Assembly: GCA_963556145.1 (NCBI GenBank)
Contig: OY744465.1
Coordinates: forward strand, 4,836,001 to 4,900,000
Source: Hygrocybe punicea
Lineage: Eukaryota > Basidiomycota > Agaricomycetes > Agaricales > Hygrophoraceae
Direction of reading: 5' to 3'
DNA length: 64,000 nucleotides
Below, in pieces: positions 34,950 through 46,670 of this stretch. The notes beneath the pieces were generated by a model. The model did not search any database. It saw nothing but the letters and a program-made list of their open reading frames with translations, and was not told where the DNA came from. Made by a program: the position numbers and the translations under genes. Within the stretch, counting starts at the first letter, position 1, and every line of letters starts with the position of its first letter.

Positions 34950-36055
34950 TTGTCAAGCAAGTTCTTTCGCGAGAGTTGCAACTATACTACACACGTCTCA
35001 CATCTTCGCTTTTGCCGCCCACTCCTTCGGATCAATCGAAACGGACAGCGGCTTTGGCGAGCTTGCGGAACGATGCCGGTCTGCAAGCGTTGTTACCGTA
35101 CCTGATACGTTGGGTCGGAGAGGGCGTCGTTGGAGCGCTGAAGGATGGCGTACAGAGCGAAAACGATGGGAGAGTGTTGGAAGTACTGCTTGACGTGATC
35201 GGCACAATACTGGAGAATAACACCTTATTTGTCGAACCATATGTGAGTGCCTTTCTCCACTTCCTCTCAGAATTCTAACGCGGTCGTAGCTCCATCAATT
35301 ACTTCCACCAATCCTGTCCGCCCTCCTTCATTCCTCCCTCCCCCCATCACACGCTACCCATCTTCGCACCTCCGCCTCACAGACATTGTCCCGCCTCTTG
35401 ACCCAGCACTCTACAACGTATCCCTCCCTCTCTCCTCGCATCATGAAGACTCTCCTTCTCGCGCTCATCTCCCCCGGTAAAAGTAAAGGGACCAGAGAGG
35501 GCGCGATCCGCGGGTTGATAGGTGTCGGGAAAGAGGCAGTCAGGAAAGGTCTTGTAGAGGGTGGTGGTGCGAAAGTTGTCGGAAGTGAGTGTGTGTATGG
35601 GGAGACGAGTCCGATGGTAAACTCCGTTCTGGTACGTTATATACACGTTTTTTTTGCTGTGAGTGCAGTTCTCAATAATGTTCTTCCTTTAACTAGGAAG
35701 CATTTCGAGTGCTGCAACCACCCTCAGAGGTCCCTGTAAGTTTGGATAACGAGAGTGAATCTGATGCCAACGTCATCTTGCACATGCGTGAGGTGCTTGG
35801 TGATTTCTTTGCAGAAAAATTGTTGCATGATGGCACTTGGGCGAGAGCCGTCTTGGGCGTAACCATTTCCTCCTAGTCGAACTAAATTTTTTGTTATCTC
35901 AATTATTGTAGTACTTGTACAAGACCGACGAATGGGATATTGCCAACGCTAACAGATTCATGTTCGATTACAGTAACTCTCAAGAGAAGACCTCGAGTTG
36001 TGCACTCCAGCCTCGTCTGCATGTCAGGAGTGTGAAGAAGGGGCCTAACAATTAG
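34234..36055 (+). CDS. TAF6: TAF6 subunit of TFIID (histone-fold and HEAT domains)
   Basis: Exon 1 reads MSKSKARGIIHPQHAGVYKP; exon 2 (34360s) gives the histone-fold helices DVAESLGITSISDSVVSALA and DIEYRIHQVIE. Exon 3 from about 34505 continues EASRFMRHGRRTTMTTSDID and ALRVLNIEPLYGHSS, the family signature. Then come a linker with a polyglutamine tract (CAG/CAA near 34917-34950) and the conserved C-terminal HEAT region (LSRELQLYYTRLTSSL, LPYLIRWVGEGV, LLDVIGTILENNTLFVEPY, LHQLLPPILSALL). TAF6 pairs with TAF9 in TFIID and, in some species, SAGA. The stop is at 36053-36055. Confidence 0.9.
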
Positions 36056-36488
36056 GAGACGAACGTACCTCCAATGGACTGCAACTTGCTGGCCTTGAAA
36101 ATGGGTTTACACTCTGGTGACAATGATGACCTCGGCGTGCCCCCTTCGTTTTGTCCCCAAGGTTGGCTTTATCATTACGGCCCAACTTATCACTGCAAGT
36201 ATCGCACAAACACCACGCAATTACCGAAAACTTCAAGAGGCACCACTGGATGGTGAAATCACAGCAGATGCACGCATGAAAGGCAGGCGATAATCGTCCC
36301 GTATTGCAGGGACCATACAGCACGGGCACTGGAACCTTAAGCTTGCCATAGGGGAAACGGTAGAATTGTAAGCTCAAGCAACTTGCGTGCGAAAGAAATA
36401 ACATTCAAGTTCGGCTGTGAATTTTACATTTTACAGACTTGCTGATTTAGAGACCCATCACGAACTCAAAAACTTGAACCGCAACGAC

Positions 36489-37520
36489 ATGTCTCCCATT
36501 ATCGGGCACACTTGGCATGGATGCTCAGCACTCAAACATCTCATCATCTTGTAGGTTTTAATAATCAAATTTGATCTTTTTGGGTACCATCAACCTTTGG
36601 CCATAGTGGTGACTCTTATTCTGCCGTTGGGTACAACTCCCATTCTCCTCACCCAACACTGCAGGGCCCTCTGGGTGTCCCGTTCCCTGGAACGACATGG
36701 GCGGAACCCGACCACCCCAACTGGGTTGGCCATTTTGTCACCAAGTACAGCCCAAACCCTTCTCTCCTCGTGTACGACTACGCTGTCGGCGGCAATAGTG
36801 TAGATGGCGTGCAAGATCAGGTCCATTCTGAATTCCTACCGACCGTTGCAAAGAAGCCAGACTGGGCACCTTGGACGGCTGAGGACGCCTTGTTCGGTAT
36901 TCATCTCATATTATTATCTTCAAATTCAGCGACCGTGATCTAATCACCCCCCTTCAGTCACTTGGGTCGGGATAAATGATTGCGCGTAAGCATGTTTCTG
37001 TCCTAGATGCAAAATCTTCCCTATCAGCTTGACCATGTAGGTATACAATGGATTTCACGAACCACATGCAAAAGATATTGGGATTACAAGAAGAGCTGTA
37101 CAATGTTGGCGCGCGGAATTTTCTGTTTGTGGATGTGCCCCCCATCCACCGATCTCCTGCAGGTTGGCCCCGCTCTGTTTTTATTTTGGCATACGAGATC
37201 AATACTGGTTCTCAGTCAGGAGAAGTGGAGAAACGGTCAGGATGTGCTTTCAACAATGGAATTCCTCCCTCCACGACACTGTTGCTACATTTTATGCGAA
37301 TCACCCTGACATAACAGCGATGACGTTTTCGTCGTGGGATACCTTTAACCATATTCTCGATGACCCTACGGGTCATGGCTTCTCCGCAGGAGATAAACGC
37401 AAATTCGGAGGTACCATTTGGTTAGACCATATCCATCCGTCCAGCCGTGTTCATGATATTGTGGCTCGGGATTTCGCGGCGTTCTTGAACGCTCAACCAG
37501 CTTTTGCTGGAGGTCAGTAA
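36489..37520 (+). CDS. GDSL/SGNH-hydrolase esterase (CE16-like)
   Basis: The first ATG reads MSPIIGHTWHGCSALKHLIIF and continues after an intron with GDSYSAVGYN, so the catalytic Ser motif FGDSYS is split by the intron. Other SGNH blocks follow: the Gly block YAVGGNSVDG, the Asn block VGINDCA and the closing Asp-His block WLDHIHPSS, so all four are present. ARNFLFVDVPPIHRSP is typical of fungal CE16-like acetylesterases. No clear signal peptide is seen at this start; a secretory exon further upstream is possible. Likely activity: de-esterification of small or carbohydrate esters. Confidence 0.82.
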
Positions 37521-37727
37521 TGTCATTGATGGGGATGAAACTTGCAATCCGTATCACCGTAGAGATGATTGTGTATTCTTCTGTTCCTTGTAACTTTACT
37601 CGCGTATGAAATGGTGGGCGCCTAATGGGCTTACTTATTGCAAATTCACAAAAAATACAACAAGTAAAATGCACTCCGTGATCGACTCCACGTGCCATCC
37701 TTCACGTTTCCGCCCAGTCAAGACGAA

Positions 37728-40399
37728 ATGCCCCACACAAACCTGAAGCAGAGGCTGGCAGCGCTATCTCTTTCAAGCTCACCTTCGTCGCCCAGCACAC
37801 ACGGACCAGAGCATGCACCAACGCGGTCGTCACCCGCAAAGGTTAGACGGAGATCATTCTTAAACCCCTGGAACAAACGGCAACATAATTCAGCGGTAAA
37901 CGAAGAGCAGGAAGCCCTAGAACGAGTCCAAGAAGTCATGGGCAGGATGGTCTTTCAGGCCGGAGTGGATTTTGAGTCAGTTTGCTTTTTTTTTTTTTTG
38001 GTTTACCTTTTTGAACAAAAGGCGTATATGTTGCGAAAATTTCGGTTTTGACACCCCCCTCTCCCTTGTTATCGTACTAGAACCAGACCAATGTACGTTT
38101 GACATTTATAAGAGCAAAAACCATGGGCTCGGCAACTTTTATCAGGGTGGTTCTGAACGCTTCGGCCCTGCCGGATCCACGGGAAGTTTCCTATGATCTC
38201 ATGTTGTCGTACGCAGATCTTCCCCCTAAAGCATAATACAACAACATTTCTCTGATATCCATTCACACCAGGAGTATTCTTTCGTACCTCGACCTCTACG
38301 GTTCGTACAGAGATTGCATCGGAAAAGTTTATTAGTATTAACACGGCCACAAAACACAAATTTACAGTTGAATCGGATTACACAGTTGTATTTTTTGCAG
38401 CCGGAGGACGAAATACACCAGGCTGGAACTGGGTATGGAAGGCATATCGGAGTTTGAGCCGAAAGTACCGTAAGAATCTAAAACGCTTGGTGCGCTTCAA
38501 TCAAACTTACGTTCCACAAATGCCGGTCATTGACGCCTTTTTCGTAATACTTTTTTAGTATATCGTACATTCATCGTTTTTCTCGAAGAGTATGCACTAC
38601 CCCCCCTGTACTAAAAACAACAACATGGCTCATTCATCGCAGTGCTTTTCTCCCTTGCTGGAGCTATCATCAGGTTCGTCCAATCCCTGGATTTGCGAAA
38701 AACAATTGTCTGAGCTCAATGCACAGCCCAAAGTTCTTCCGGAAGCTATCCTACACAAATACCCTTTCTGAGCTTGCGCGCCATGTGCCGTTGACGCAGA
38801 TCGATATTCCTCCAGCAGTTTACCAGTCCGTTGTCACACTCGGTATTTCTCAGCTATATTTTTTTACCTTGACACGATTTCAGGGAAAACTTGAAACACG
38901 AGAAGGAAATTACTCTGCCCATTCAAACCCACTCCGATATTTTTGGAGTACCGTTGGAGGAGTTGATGGGATATCATGGTGAGAAAGGGGGTATTCCGAG
39001 AGTTGTCAAGGACTGCATCCAATTCCTTCGAGAAACAGGTGTTTTCAAACTGGGGCACTCTTACTGACATATTGTCTCACCGATATCTATGCCAGATATG
39101 AAGGAGGAAGGTCTTTTCAGACGTTCCCCTACGTCTTTAATGCTTAAACAAGCACAAGAAGCATACGACAGAGGCACGCCACCTTTTTTTATCCAGGTTT
39201 GTTCTATCCTTCATTTTCTAGTAATATGTTCCCAGGGCAAGTCCTGTCTCTCGAGAGTTTCGGAGATCCACACCTGGCGGCTGTACTCCTGAAGAAGTAT
39301 CTCCGAGATCTTCCGGAGCCAATTTTTCCTGAAAGCCTCTATTCTGCTATTCGCCGTTGTCCACCTCCCACTAGCGACCACACCGATATCTCAAGTGTGA
39401 TTTACATACGAGATACAATCCTAACGGAATTAGTTCCATGCGTGTACATCCTGCTCAGCCACGTTCTGCGTGAGTAATCAATATAGACGTCAAACATTCG
39501 GGATGCTAACGCTTGGTTGCCCATCACGCTCGCTAGATCTCCTACACGATATATCGTTGCGTTCTGCGTCAAATAGGATGGACGCCCACAATCTAGCTCT
39601 CGTATTATGTCCAAACCTCATTTCGGGTACCAATGCCCTTCGAGATATGTCGATGTGCGTGATTACCGGCGGCCCAGTGTTCCACGAGTCTATGAGACCA
39701 ACGCTGCCATCGCCTGTGTCTGAAGGAAAGACGACCCTTGGGACCGTGATCAAATTGTGTATACAACGGTACTATGAGGTCTTTGACGAGATCCATGATC
39801 GAAGTGAGGCCATTCCTCCGCAAAATTCGGTTCGTGGTGGGGAGGTTGCGGATTCGTCGGAAGGCTCGTCAGCTTCGGGGAGTTTGGAGCTGCAGCAGGT
39901 TCATGGTGACGACGACGACGACATTGATGATGAGATGCTTGTTATGCCAATAGGCCCCAACCATACGAATAATAATATGGGCACAGGACCAGAAGTTGCG
40001 TCGTCTTCACAGCTCCCTCCGACTGCATGGGGAAGGGCGGCGGCGACAACAACAACTACATACAAACCGCGACGTCGGGGAACGACGACTAGCGGGGGCG
40101 GCCCCCGACCATCTGGCGTACGCTCTGTGCATACTATATCTGGGGAGAATCATGGGAACGGCAATGGAACCGGCGGGCATCAGGCTCACTACTCATCGGT
40201 CATGAGCAAGTCGAAATCGATGATCAGCATTGAGAAGGGTCGGACGGTTGGGACTATGGGACGAAAGGGGTCGATTTCAGTGGGTAGGGGCACGACGAAG
40301 AAGTCGAGTGGGGCTGGTGTGGAAGCGATCAGTATTACTGCTGAAGGATTTTTCACCGCTCCCAGTTCAGCTCCACCAGTCCCTTCACCTCGACACTAG
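37728..40399 (+). CDS. Sec14/CRAL-TRIO plus RhoGAP protein (p50RhoGAP/Ecm25-like)
   Basis: The start is ATG 37728 (MPHTNLKQRLAALSLSS). After a short Ser-rich N-terminus come VVLNASALPDPREVSYDLML and ILSYLDLYVESDYTVVFFAAGG, WNWVWKAYRSLSRKYRKNLKRL and YIVHSSFFSK, the Sec14-type lipid-binding (BCH) fold. The RhoGAP domain follows with FGVPLEELMGYHGEKGGIPR, EEGLFRRSP (arginine finger), LKKYLRDLPEPIFPESLY and RMDAHNLALVLCPNLI. The C-terminal 200 residues are Ser/Gly-rich and disordered. Role: switches off a Rho-family GTPase at membranes. The last exon starts near 39538; the stop is at 40397-40399. Confidence 0.88.
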
Positions 40400-41204
40400 G
40401 GTAACTGTTGAATATTGCACTTCTTTATATATATATTTTTAGTCAATCATACCCGCCTACTCTTCCAATCTAACATTTGTCTAAACGATAACTCCCCGTT
40501 CGATTATTGCCCCTAATGCTGTGTTAACATCGATTTAGCACTGGCTGTGGGAAAACCCACGCCAAATAACGCTGGAGATTTCCTGACTTGATATACCGCA
40601 AGAAGAGGCTAATAGCCCTGGCAAAGGAAAGAGAAAACAGCCCATGGAAAAAAAGCACGTACGTACAGATATCGCCACATGCCAATGCTTTACCGATAGG
40701 TCCAACTACTATTTCATACCCGACAACATCACGTACGACTCTGAGGTGTTCACATGTAGGTTGGGGTAGCCTGAGTTAGGAGGAAGGGCTCGACGGAACG
40801 ATGCAGACTTGAGCGCTTGAGCGATAAATGGCGTCACAAAGACGGTGCGCCGGGGAAACCAGTATGTTTCTCCTTGAAATGCAGAAGAATTAGGTTTCAG
40901 GGACTTGTAGGAGACATACCGTCCTGTCTTATCGAAAAATCCTCAGGTTTGCGGGCCAATCAATGAGGCCAATAACCCATTCGGGAACGTGGGTCGGTTT
41001 CGAGGCGGTAGTAAGCACTCAGGACGTTCGGTCTGACGTCAGATCTATTCCATAATAGATTGTCTTATATAAGCCTTTACTTATGTAAGCTTATGTAACC
41101 ATTTATTCGATGCGGAAGCTTCTGATTCGGCTCGATCTTGTCCTCGCCACCAACTGCTCTTGCCCAGCTGCCTCCGACGCTGCCGCCGCCGCCGCCGCCG
41201 GCGC
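40400..41204. other. Intergenic, no gene; palindromic TGACGTCA site
   Basis: No coding signal. TGACGTCA (CRE-like) occurs near 41034-41041, followed by TTATATAAGCC near 41065. This looks like a promoter or a worn LTR start, but no partner repeat is visible. Confidence 0.35.
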
Positions 41205-41750
41205 TAGTGTTGTTGGCAGAATGCTGCCGGCCTGCCGGCCAATTCTACCAGACCGGCATATGCCGGCATGCCTGCGGCAGAATGTGGCAGGGTGCGGCAG
41301 AATATGGCAGGACTCTCTATAGTTTAGTCCATGTTATCTAAAAAATGTCTTGAAAATTTTCTCCAACACCAATGTTTGAGAAGAGAGCTGGCCAACACTT
41401 CCCCTCCCTCATAACTTCCAACTTCACACTCCTTAAAAAAGTTCAAAACAAGTCTAACCGTCACTGGTTTAAGTGCAATCATTGCGCTGATAACACTAAT
41501 TCATGGATTCAGCATAGGGACAACCTTGTAAAGCATTTAATGAGTCTAGCAAAATGTCCCAATGCTCCTGCCATTGTTTATAAAGAGGCTCAAACATTTT
41601 TGGCTGGCAAAGGTGAACCTATGGACAATCTATGGTACAATGTGTTTAGATACCTATAAATACCCATGCCACATTCTGCCGCTCCTGGCATATGCCGTTC
41701 TGCCATATCTGCCGGCAGTTTTGCCCCAAATCAATTCTGCCCCAACACTA
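41205..41750 (+). mobile_element. hAT deletion derivative with BED zinc-finger transposase fragment
   Basis: The ends are inverted copies: TAGTGTTGTTGGCAGAAT at 41205 against TAGTGTTGGGGCAGAAT read inward from 41750, a hAT-like terminus. The interior contains GCCGGCA/TGCCGGC-rich subterminal repeats and an open frame at 41372-41659. That frame holds WFKCNHC...SWIQHRDNLVKHLMSLAKC, a BED-type zinc finger of hAT transposases. The catalytic part is absent. The 8 bases outside the two ends agree at only 5 of 8 (GCCGGCGC, GTCGCCGA), so the target duplication is worn or absent. Confidence 0.75.
41372..41659 (+). pseudogene. N-terminal BED-finger fragment of a hAT transposase
   Basis: 95 codons. The finger ligands are the two Cys in FKCNHC, then His in IQHRDN and VKHL and the following Cys. 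After the frame ends at YL the dimerisation and DDE/hATC regions are missing. It has no independent transposase function but could in principle bind transposon ends. Confidence 0.7.
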
Positions 41751-42329
41751 GTCGCCGACGCACCAGCTATACTTTATGGCAGGGTAACCCGACATTCAGC
41801 ACTGTTCGATGACTCCAGAACAATCCGATTTACCGGCGCTACCCAGGTTATTAGGAATGTTATGCAGGATGGGCGGGTCCCTCCAGTGATACGGATTGCA
41901 TGCAACGACGCCACCGGCAATCGATAGATGCTCTCCGTGTCAAACTTGATTCCCAGTGGGAAGTCCAGAATTTAGCATAGATTATTTTTGATTACTATAG
42001 TTTCCGTCGATTAAGCTCCACTCATATCTAGTTACAATCGATTACTAGATTCGCTCTATGGTCTTCGGCTGCTGCAGAGGGCGTCAGTGAACTTTTACCA
42101 ACAGCTGTAAAACTCTCACACAAGTTTGGGGACACGAACCCCAAACTTTTCCGCCCTGTCTCTTCCTTCCCTCCCACCATGTTCCTCTCTTATGCAGCTC
42201 CCTTCTCCCATAACGACAATTCCGACGACGACGAGTACACAAGAATACAATGATTCCGGTTTCTTGTCTTCCCTACCTCTACCTACGCAGATGGTGATAT
42301 TTATGTTTCCAGATCGGCCTTCGTGAGTA

Positions 42330-43170
42330 TCACCACGTCTGGAGCAAGCGGATACCCCTAACTCCCACAGAGCGACAGTGCTGGCTGGAATCTCGAGCCT
42401 GATGAAGTGCAACGGTGGCGGATAATGTTTTGGGAGCTCTATACTTATGACGCTTGGACGGTAATCTTGGTCTTCATCCGGCGAATCCTCTCGCTGACAT
42501 GGCAGTCAGAGTCTTGTCAACGGATGCCCACCGGCACTGAATATCCAACATACAGACTGTCGGTTTCCTGATGACCTTGATCCATCTGTGAAACCGTCTG
42601 GAGACGCCGATTGGGGATGTATGTATCCGCAGAAAGATATTCTTGTGCAAGTCCCTCAATGGCTTGCCAGGGCACGCGTGGAAGTTCCGTTACTCTGCAA
42701 GCTGCTTCTCGATATCGGTACAACACGCATTTAGCACCAAGGCCGTGCCGTATGCGACACTTCTTGAATTGGACAAGAGGATCCGCAAGTTTCCGCTGCC
42801 ACCTCACCTGCAGTCTCCCTTCCAGGCATCAGACATCGGCCGAGCGTGGTCGAGCGACCCGTCTCGGGCAATGCAGCAGTATTGCGCTGTTTGCGAAAGG
42901 GAATCCAGTGGGTTTGTTAGCCGTACGCTGTCGTTCCGTCTAACCCCGCGCCTCTTAGATCTCTTATATATGCACAGGAATTATTTTGCACAGGCTATCC
43001 GAGAAGATTCTCAGAATCCACTGTGGCACAAATACGCACCTTCCGTCATAGCCACGTACCGCAGCGCTTGCAGGGTTATCTTGATCCTCAAAGGACTATA
43101 TGTAATTCATCCCGTGCTCGCTAGTCGGATCTGGTTTTTCTGGTCTGGAATTTTTTCTTCCTGCGTAGGT
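42330..43170 (+). pseudogene. Fragment of a fungal-specific transcription factor (middle homology domain)
   Basis: Plus-strand exons read SAGWNLEPDEVQRWR, FWELYTYDAWT, then after an intron LVNGCPPALNIQHTDCRFPDD, and from 42643 TLLELDKRIRKFPLPPHLQ, LLDLLYMHRNYFAQAI, YAPSVIATYRSACRVI and SRIWFFWSGIFSSC. This is the Fungal_trans domain of Zn2Cys6 regulators. The zinc cluster and the first half of the domain are missing, and the domain stops abruptly at 43164 inside a conserved block. It lies wholly within the inverted-repeat element, so it is probably a captured copy. Confidence 0.75.
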
Positions 43171-43552
43171 GGTAATCACTTTTCCCTGGACTAAGCTCTC
43201 CTGGCTCAACGAAACCAAGGCCGATGCCCTCCTCGCTGTCTTCGACTCACCTCCCACCAGTGGTACCCCATTACCCCACCCCCCTACCACCACCACCACT
43301 TCACCCCCCTCCACGTCTACATCTACGACTACGACAGCCACCGCAATAACGACCACAAAACCCAAATTCACCACACCCTTCGCTATATGGCCTCGCGCCC
43401 CCGCAGCCGCACTCGTTAAAGCCTCCCGTGGCACTGCAATAGTGACAAGTCGGTCTCGGGACATCGTGAGCAGATCTTCATGGCAGCAGGTGTGTTCTAG
43501 GGAAGCGGACCCGGGAATGGAACCGGTAGCATGGAATGGGGAATACCTGTAA
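43165..43552 (+). pseudogene. Captured C-terminal coding piece of an unrecognised gene
   Basis: Following a TAG acceptor-like site the frame reads VVITFPWTKLSWLNETKADALLAV, then a Pro/Thr-rich stretch with ACC/ACG runs, then AIWPRAPAAALVKASRG, DIVSRSSWQQVC, and DPGMEPVAWNGEYL before the stop. It looks like a well-conserved protein end, but I cannot name the family. It is fused directly downstream of the transcription-factor piece and sits inside the inverted-repeat element. Confidence 0.5.
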
Positions 43553-43996
43553 TATAATTCTAATCGATTGTAATGGAACAAATAAATTATAATCTATATA
43601 AATTCCCAATGAAAGCCTGTGGTCTCGAGTATAGTGGATTAAAAATACCCTGCCGGAAAATAATCGATGGGATTAGAAAAATATATAGTATTGGAAAGAT
43701 TCTCGATTGCTATCTTTTCTTTCGATTATAATGGCATTTAATACATAATAATCTACCCTAAATGACGGACTTCCCACTGGGCTTGATTGGGGATATCGAT
43801 ACGTGTGCTCGAACCATCCGAGGTGCCAGTTGCCAATCTAGATAATATACTAGGGACCACATGTGAACCAACGCTTCGGTTGCGAAATCGTTCACATTCA
43901 GTTGGCGCACACCTCTGAACCCTGACAACGAATATCCCCTCTCCGTTTCTGGATGACTGTACTTAAGCCGTCGAGTATGGACGGCGATCCTCACCA

Positions 43997-45075
43997 ATGC
44001 CTTCGCTACCATCAATGCATCCGACAACTGCGCAGTACTCTCGGCCGTGCTCGCCAATTGTACCGCCCCAAGTGTCTAGCTTCGAGGTACAACCTACGTC
44101 GCAAACACGCAACATCCCTGCTCAATCTACCTCGTCCAATGGCCAGCCTGAAGGAACCATCAACAAGATCATTACATACCTTTCACCCATCACCTCGCTC
44201 CTTTCCGTCTGGTTTCAACCTCTTGCTCAATCCTTGGCCAACCAGATTACTATCCAACTCGCCCGCATTGTAACCGTCGCGGGCAAATTATATCACCTTC
44301 TTCTCCTCTATATGCCAGAACTATATGCTGGACGAGCCCGTTCAATTACAGACTCGGCCCCGATATCCACGGGAGCCCTTCAATGGAATGGTTTACTTGA
44401 TTCCTTCATTAGTGAATGGAAGAAGCTCAATGTTGCCTCGGCACTCATCTTCTCGTGAGTCCTCTCGTATCGAACAGCGTCGATGCCTATTTTACGTGTT
44501 CCCGCTAGTGCCGACCTTGCAATTCTTCAGTTCCAGGGTGCCTTTAGTTATATTGACGTCCGAACTGCGGGATTCCTGTCATTGGCATGCGCATTTGCAA
44601 GCTTGGTGTTCGGTCACTTGCTGGTATTCTGTTTTGGCCCATTCGCTATGGGAGGTGAGAACAATTCTCGTAGATGGGTAGAGGTAAGCATCCATGTCTT
44701 TGGAGTGTATCCATCTGCAATGACCTGAATTTGTAAGCAGTTGGTAGAAGGGCACAATGGATGCATTTGGTGGAACGTATCGATCCTCGTCGCCCTGCCT
44801 GCAATATGGACAGGATGGTGAGCTGTTGGATGTTCGGAGGAAACCCGCAATCTAACCAGGACATCAGGTCGGCAATCATCTTCGTCCTATGCCTTATTCT
44901 CTTCCTCTGGCATACCGACATGACGATTGCTGGCTTATCAGCTGCCTTGCTAGCTCGGGACACTACACTTGCGACACCATTCACAGGGGGGCTGGCGACG
45001 TGCTTGACAGTCACCGCAGTGTTTGTAGTTGTGGTCGTCTACCTGATATTGGCTGTCCGAGTGCTGCGCTCATGA
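43997..45075 (+). CDS. Multi-pass integral membrane protein, unknown function (copy 1)
   Basis: Four exons: 43997-44454, 44509-44683, 44741-44817 and 44868-45075 (about 305 aa). The N-terminal 100 residues are Ser/Pro/Gln-rich with a hydrophobic stretch ITSLLSVWFQPLAQSLANQ. Next comes the conserved block LARIVTVAGKLYHLLLLYMPELY, then membrane helices in exon 2 (AGFLSLACAFASLVFGHLLVF), exon 3 (VSILVALPAIWTGW) and exon 4 (AIIFVLCLILFLWHTDM and LTVTAVFVVVVVYLILAV). It ends VRVLRS. I do not recognise the family. A near-identical paralogue lies at 58899-59882 on the same strand. Confidence 0.75.
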
Positions 45076-45523
45076 GGAGAGCGGTGGGAGGGCCTTGTCG
45101 TTTTGTGAAAAATATGGTTACCTTCGTTGTTTACTTGCTATCGGTGCGGTTTTCTTCGCTATACTTGCATCCCTTACGTTTCAGTGCACTGCAATGAATT
45201 ACACGTTCAAACACATAGACGAGGGTGAATTTTCGGAAACTATAACTTATGTTCAGCTGTGGCCGTAGGCTTCCAAAGGTCTGAGTATTGGTCAGAAGGT
45301 CTCGGCGCAACCACGTTCCAGAAAGATCACCAATACTGCCCAGACATCTGGGCTGGTATGCAAGTACACATTACGAGTACACATTACGAGTCTTACAAAC
45401 TGGCTTAGTACTCACGCACTCATATGACGCGATCTACAGCTATAAGAATGGGCCGTCTGCCAATTCTTCCAACCCATCTTGCCTCTCACTCAACATCTCT
45501 CAATTGTTCCACCATTCAAGAAA
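45076..45523. other. Intergenic between membrane protein and reductase genes
   Basis: No gene. A 14-bp phrase, GTACACATTACGA, is repeated in tandem near 45363-45390. The first 100 bp matches the sequence downstream of the second membrane-protein copy. Confidence 0.5.
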
Positions 45524-46670
45524 ATGCCCGCGACGCTCCTCACAGGTGCAAACAGCTTCTTCGCCGCCCATCTCATCAGCCAATTGATTGCGAGCGGACA
45601 TAACGTCACCGGCACTGTTCGCTCCTTGTCGAAGGGCGAGCAGCTCCTCAGCATTCATCCTGAGTGGAAGGACCACCTCCATTTCGTCGAGGTTTCCGAT
45701 TTGTCGAAGCCTGGTACTTGGGACGCCGTCATCCAACAGGGCAATTTTGACTATGTGATCCACAATGCGGCGCCTGTGCCGAGTTCTGCTATTGACTTTG
45801 ATCGTGACTTCTTGCAGCCTGGCATTGCGGGGTGCGTTTTTTCTAGTTATGAACTCTTGCTGAGACCGTGAATTTACCCTTGCGTTGTGACTAGAAACAT
45901 TGAACTCCTCCAATCCGCCCAAACATATGGTCCCAATATCAAGAACATCACATTCGTCGGCTCAATCAACGCCGTAACAGACGGTTCCGCCGAATCTATC
46001 GCCAACCGCGTCTTTACGAATAAAGACTGGCTTCCACTCACCCCCGAAGACGGTCGCAAGGTTCATGACCCCTTCAACTTCTACCGTATCGGCAAGAAGG
46101 AGGCAGAGAAAGCCATATGGAATTATGTCGAGAGCAAGAAGCCTCACTACAGCGTGACGGTGTTGTTGCCGAGCCTTATAATCGGACCTGCAATCCATTA
46201 TGTGGATGACCTCAAGACAATGGCATCTACCATTGGCGTCTTTTACTCGTACTTCAATGGGACGAATGAACGTCTTCCGCGGGCCCTTTTCCCGAGCTTT
46301 GTACGTTGGTCCCCCACCTACTATTTTCCCCCGGTAATAATGCTTTGGTTCTGATTCATAGATCGACGCCCGTGACGCGGCACTTGCTCATGTCCGCGCC
46401 CTTACCAACCCCGCCGCAGCCAACAAACGCTTCCTCATCGGCGCATCCCATTTCTCTTCCAAACTTCTAGTCGACACACTCAAATCCATTCCTGAGCTCG
46501 CACACCGTCTACCTGCGAGCACCCGTGCAGATGAGGAGGAGGACGCTCGGTTTATCAAGATGGACGTGAGTGAGACGGATGAGGTGTTTGGGATCGAATA
46601 CAGGGGTGCCGAGGAGACGTTCGGGGATACGGCTAGGAGGCTTTTGGAGTTGGAGAGAGAGCTTGCTTGA
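45524..46670 (+). CDS. Extended SDR NAD(P)-dependent reductase (dihydroflavonol-reductase/Gre2-like)
   Basis: Three exons: 45524-45831, 45895-46300 and 46362-46670, about 340 aa. The N-terminal Rossmann loop reads TLLTGANSFFAAHLI; the usual second glycine (TGxxGxxA) is Ser here. DYVIHNAAPVP and NITFVGSINAVTDG follow, and the catalytic pair YxxxK is FYRIGKKEAEKAIW. The C-terminal half has VLLPSLIIGPAIHY and IDARDAALAHVRAL. Such enzymes reduce aldehydes and ketones with NAD(P)H. The 3' UTR contains a GTGC/GCGT microsatellite near 46672-46691. A broken copy of the last exon and UTR lies at 53,862-54,075. Confidence 0.85.

Larger units (their letters stand above)
41952..43781. mobile_element. 1.83-kb inverted-repeat transposon carrying gene fragments (Pack-TIR-like)
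   Basis: CCCAGTGGGAAGTCC begins at 41952 and its exact reverse complement ends at 43781. Similarity continues for about 40 bp (ATTTAG..TAGATTATT on both sides). CTTGATT flanks both ends (41945-41951 and 43782-43788), a 7-bp target duplication. Internal subterminal AATCGATTA-type motifs occur on both sides. No transposase domain is seen inside. Instead the element carries a transcription-factor fragment and a foreign C-terminal coding piece, so it appears non-autonomous. Superfamily is uncertain: the CAGTGGGAAG start resembles hAT or KDZ ends. Confidence 0.75.
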
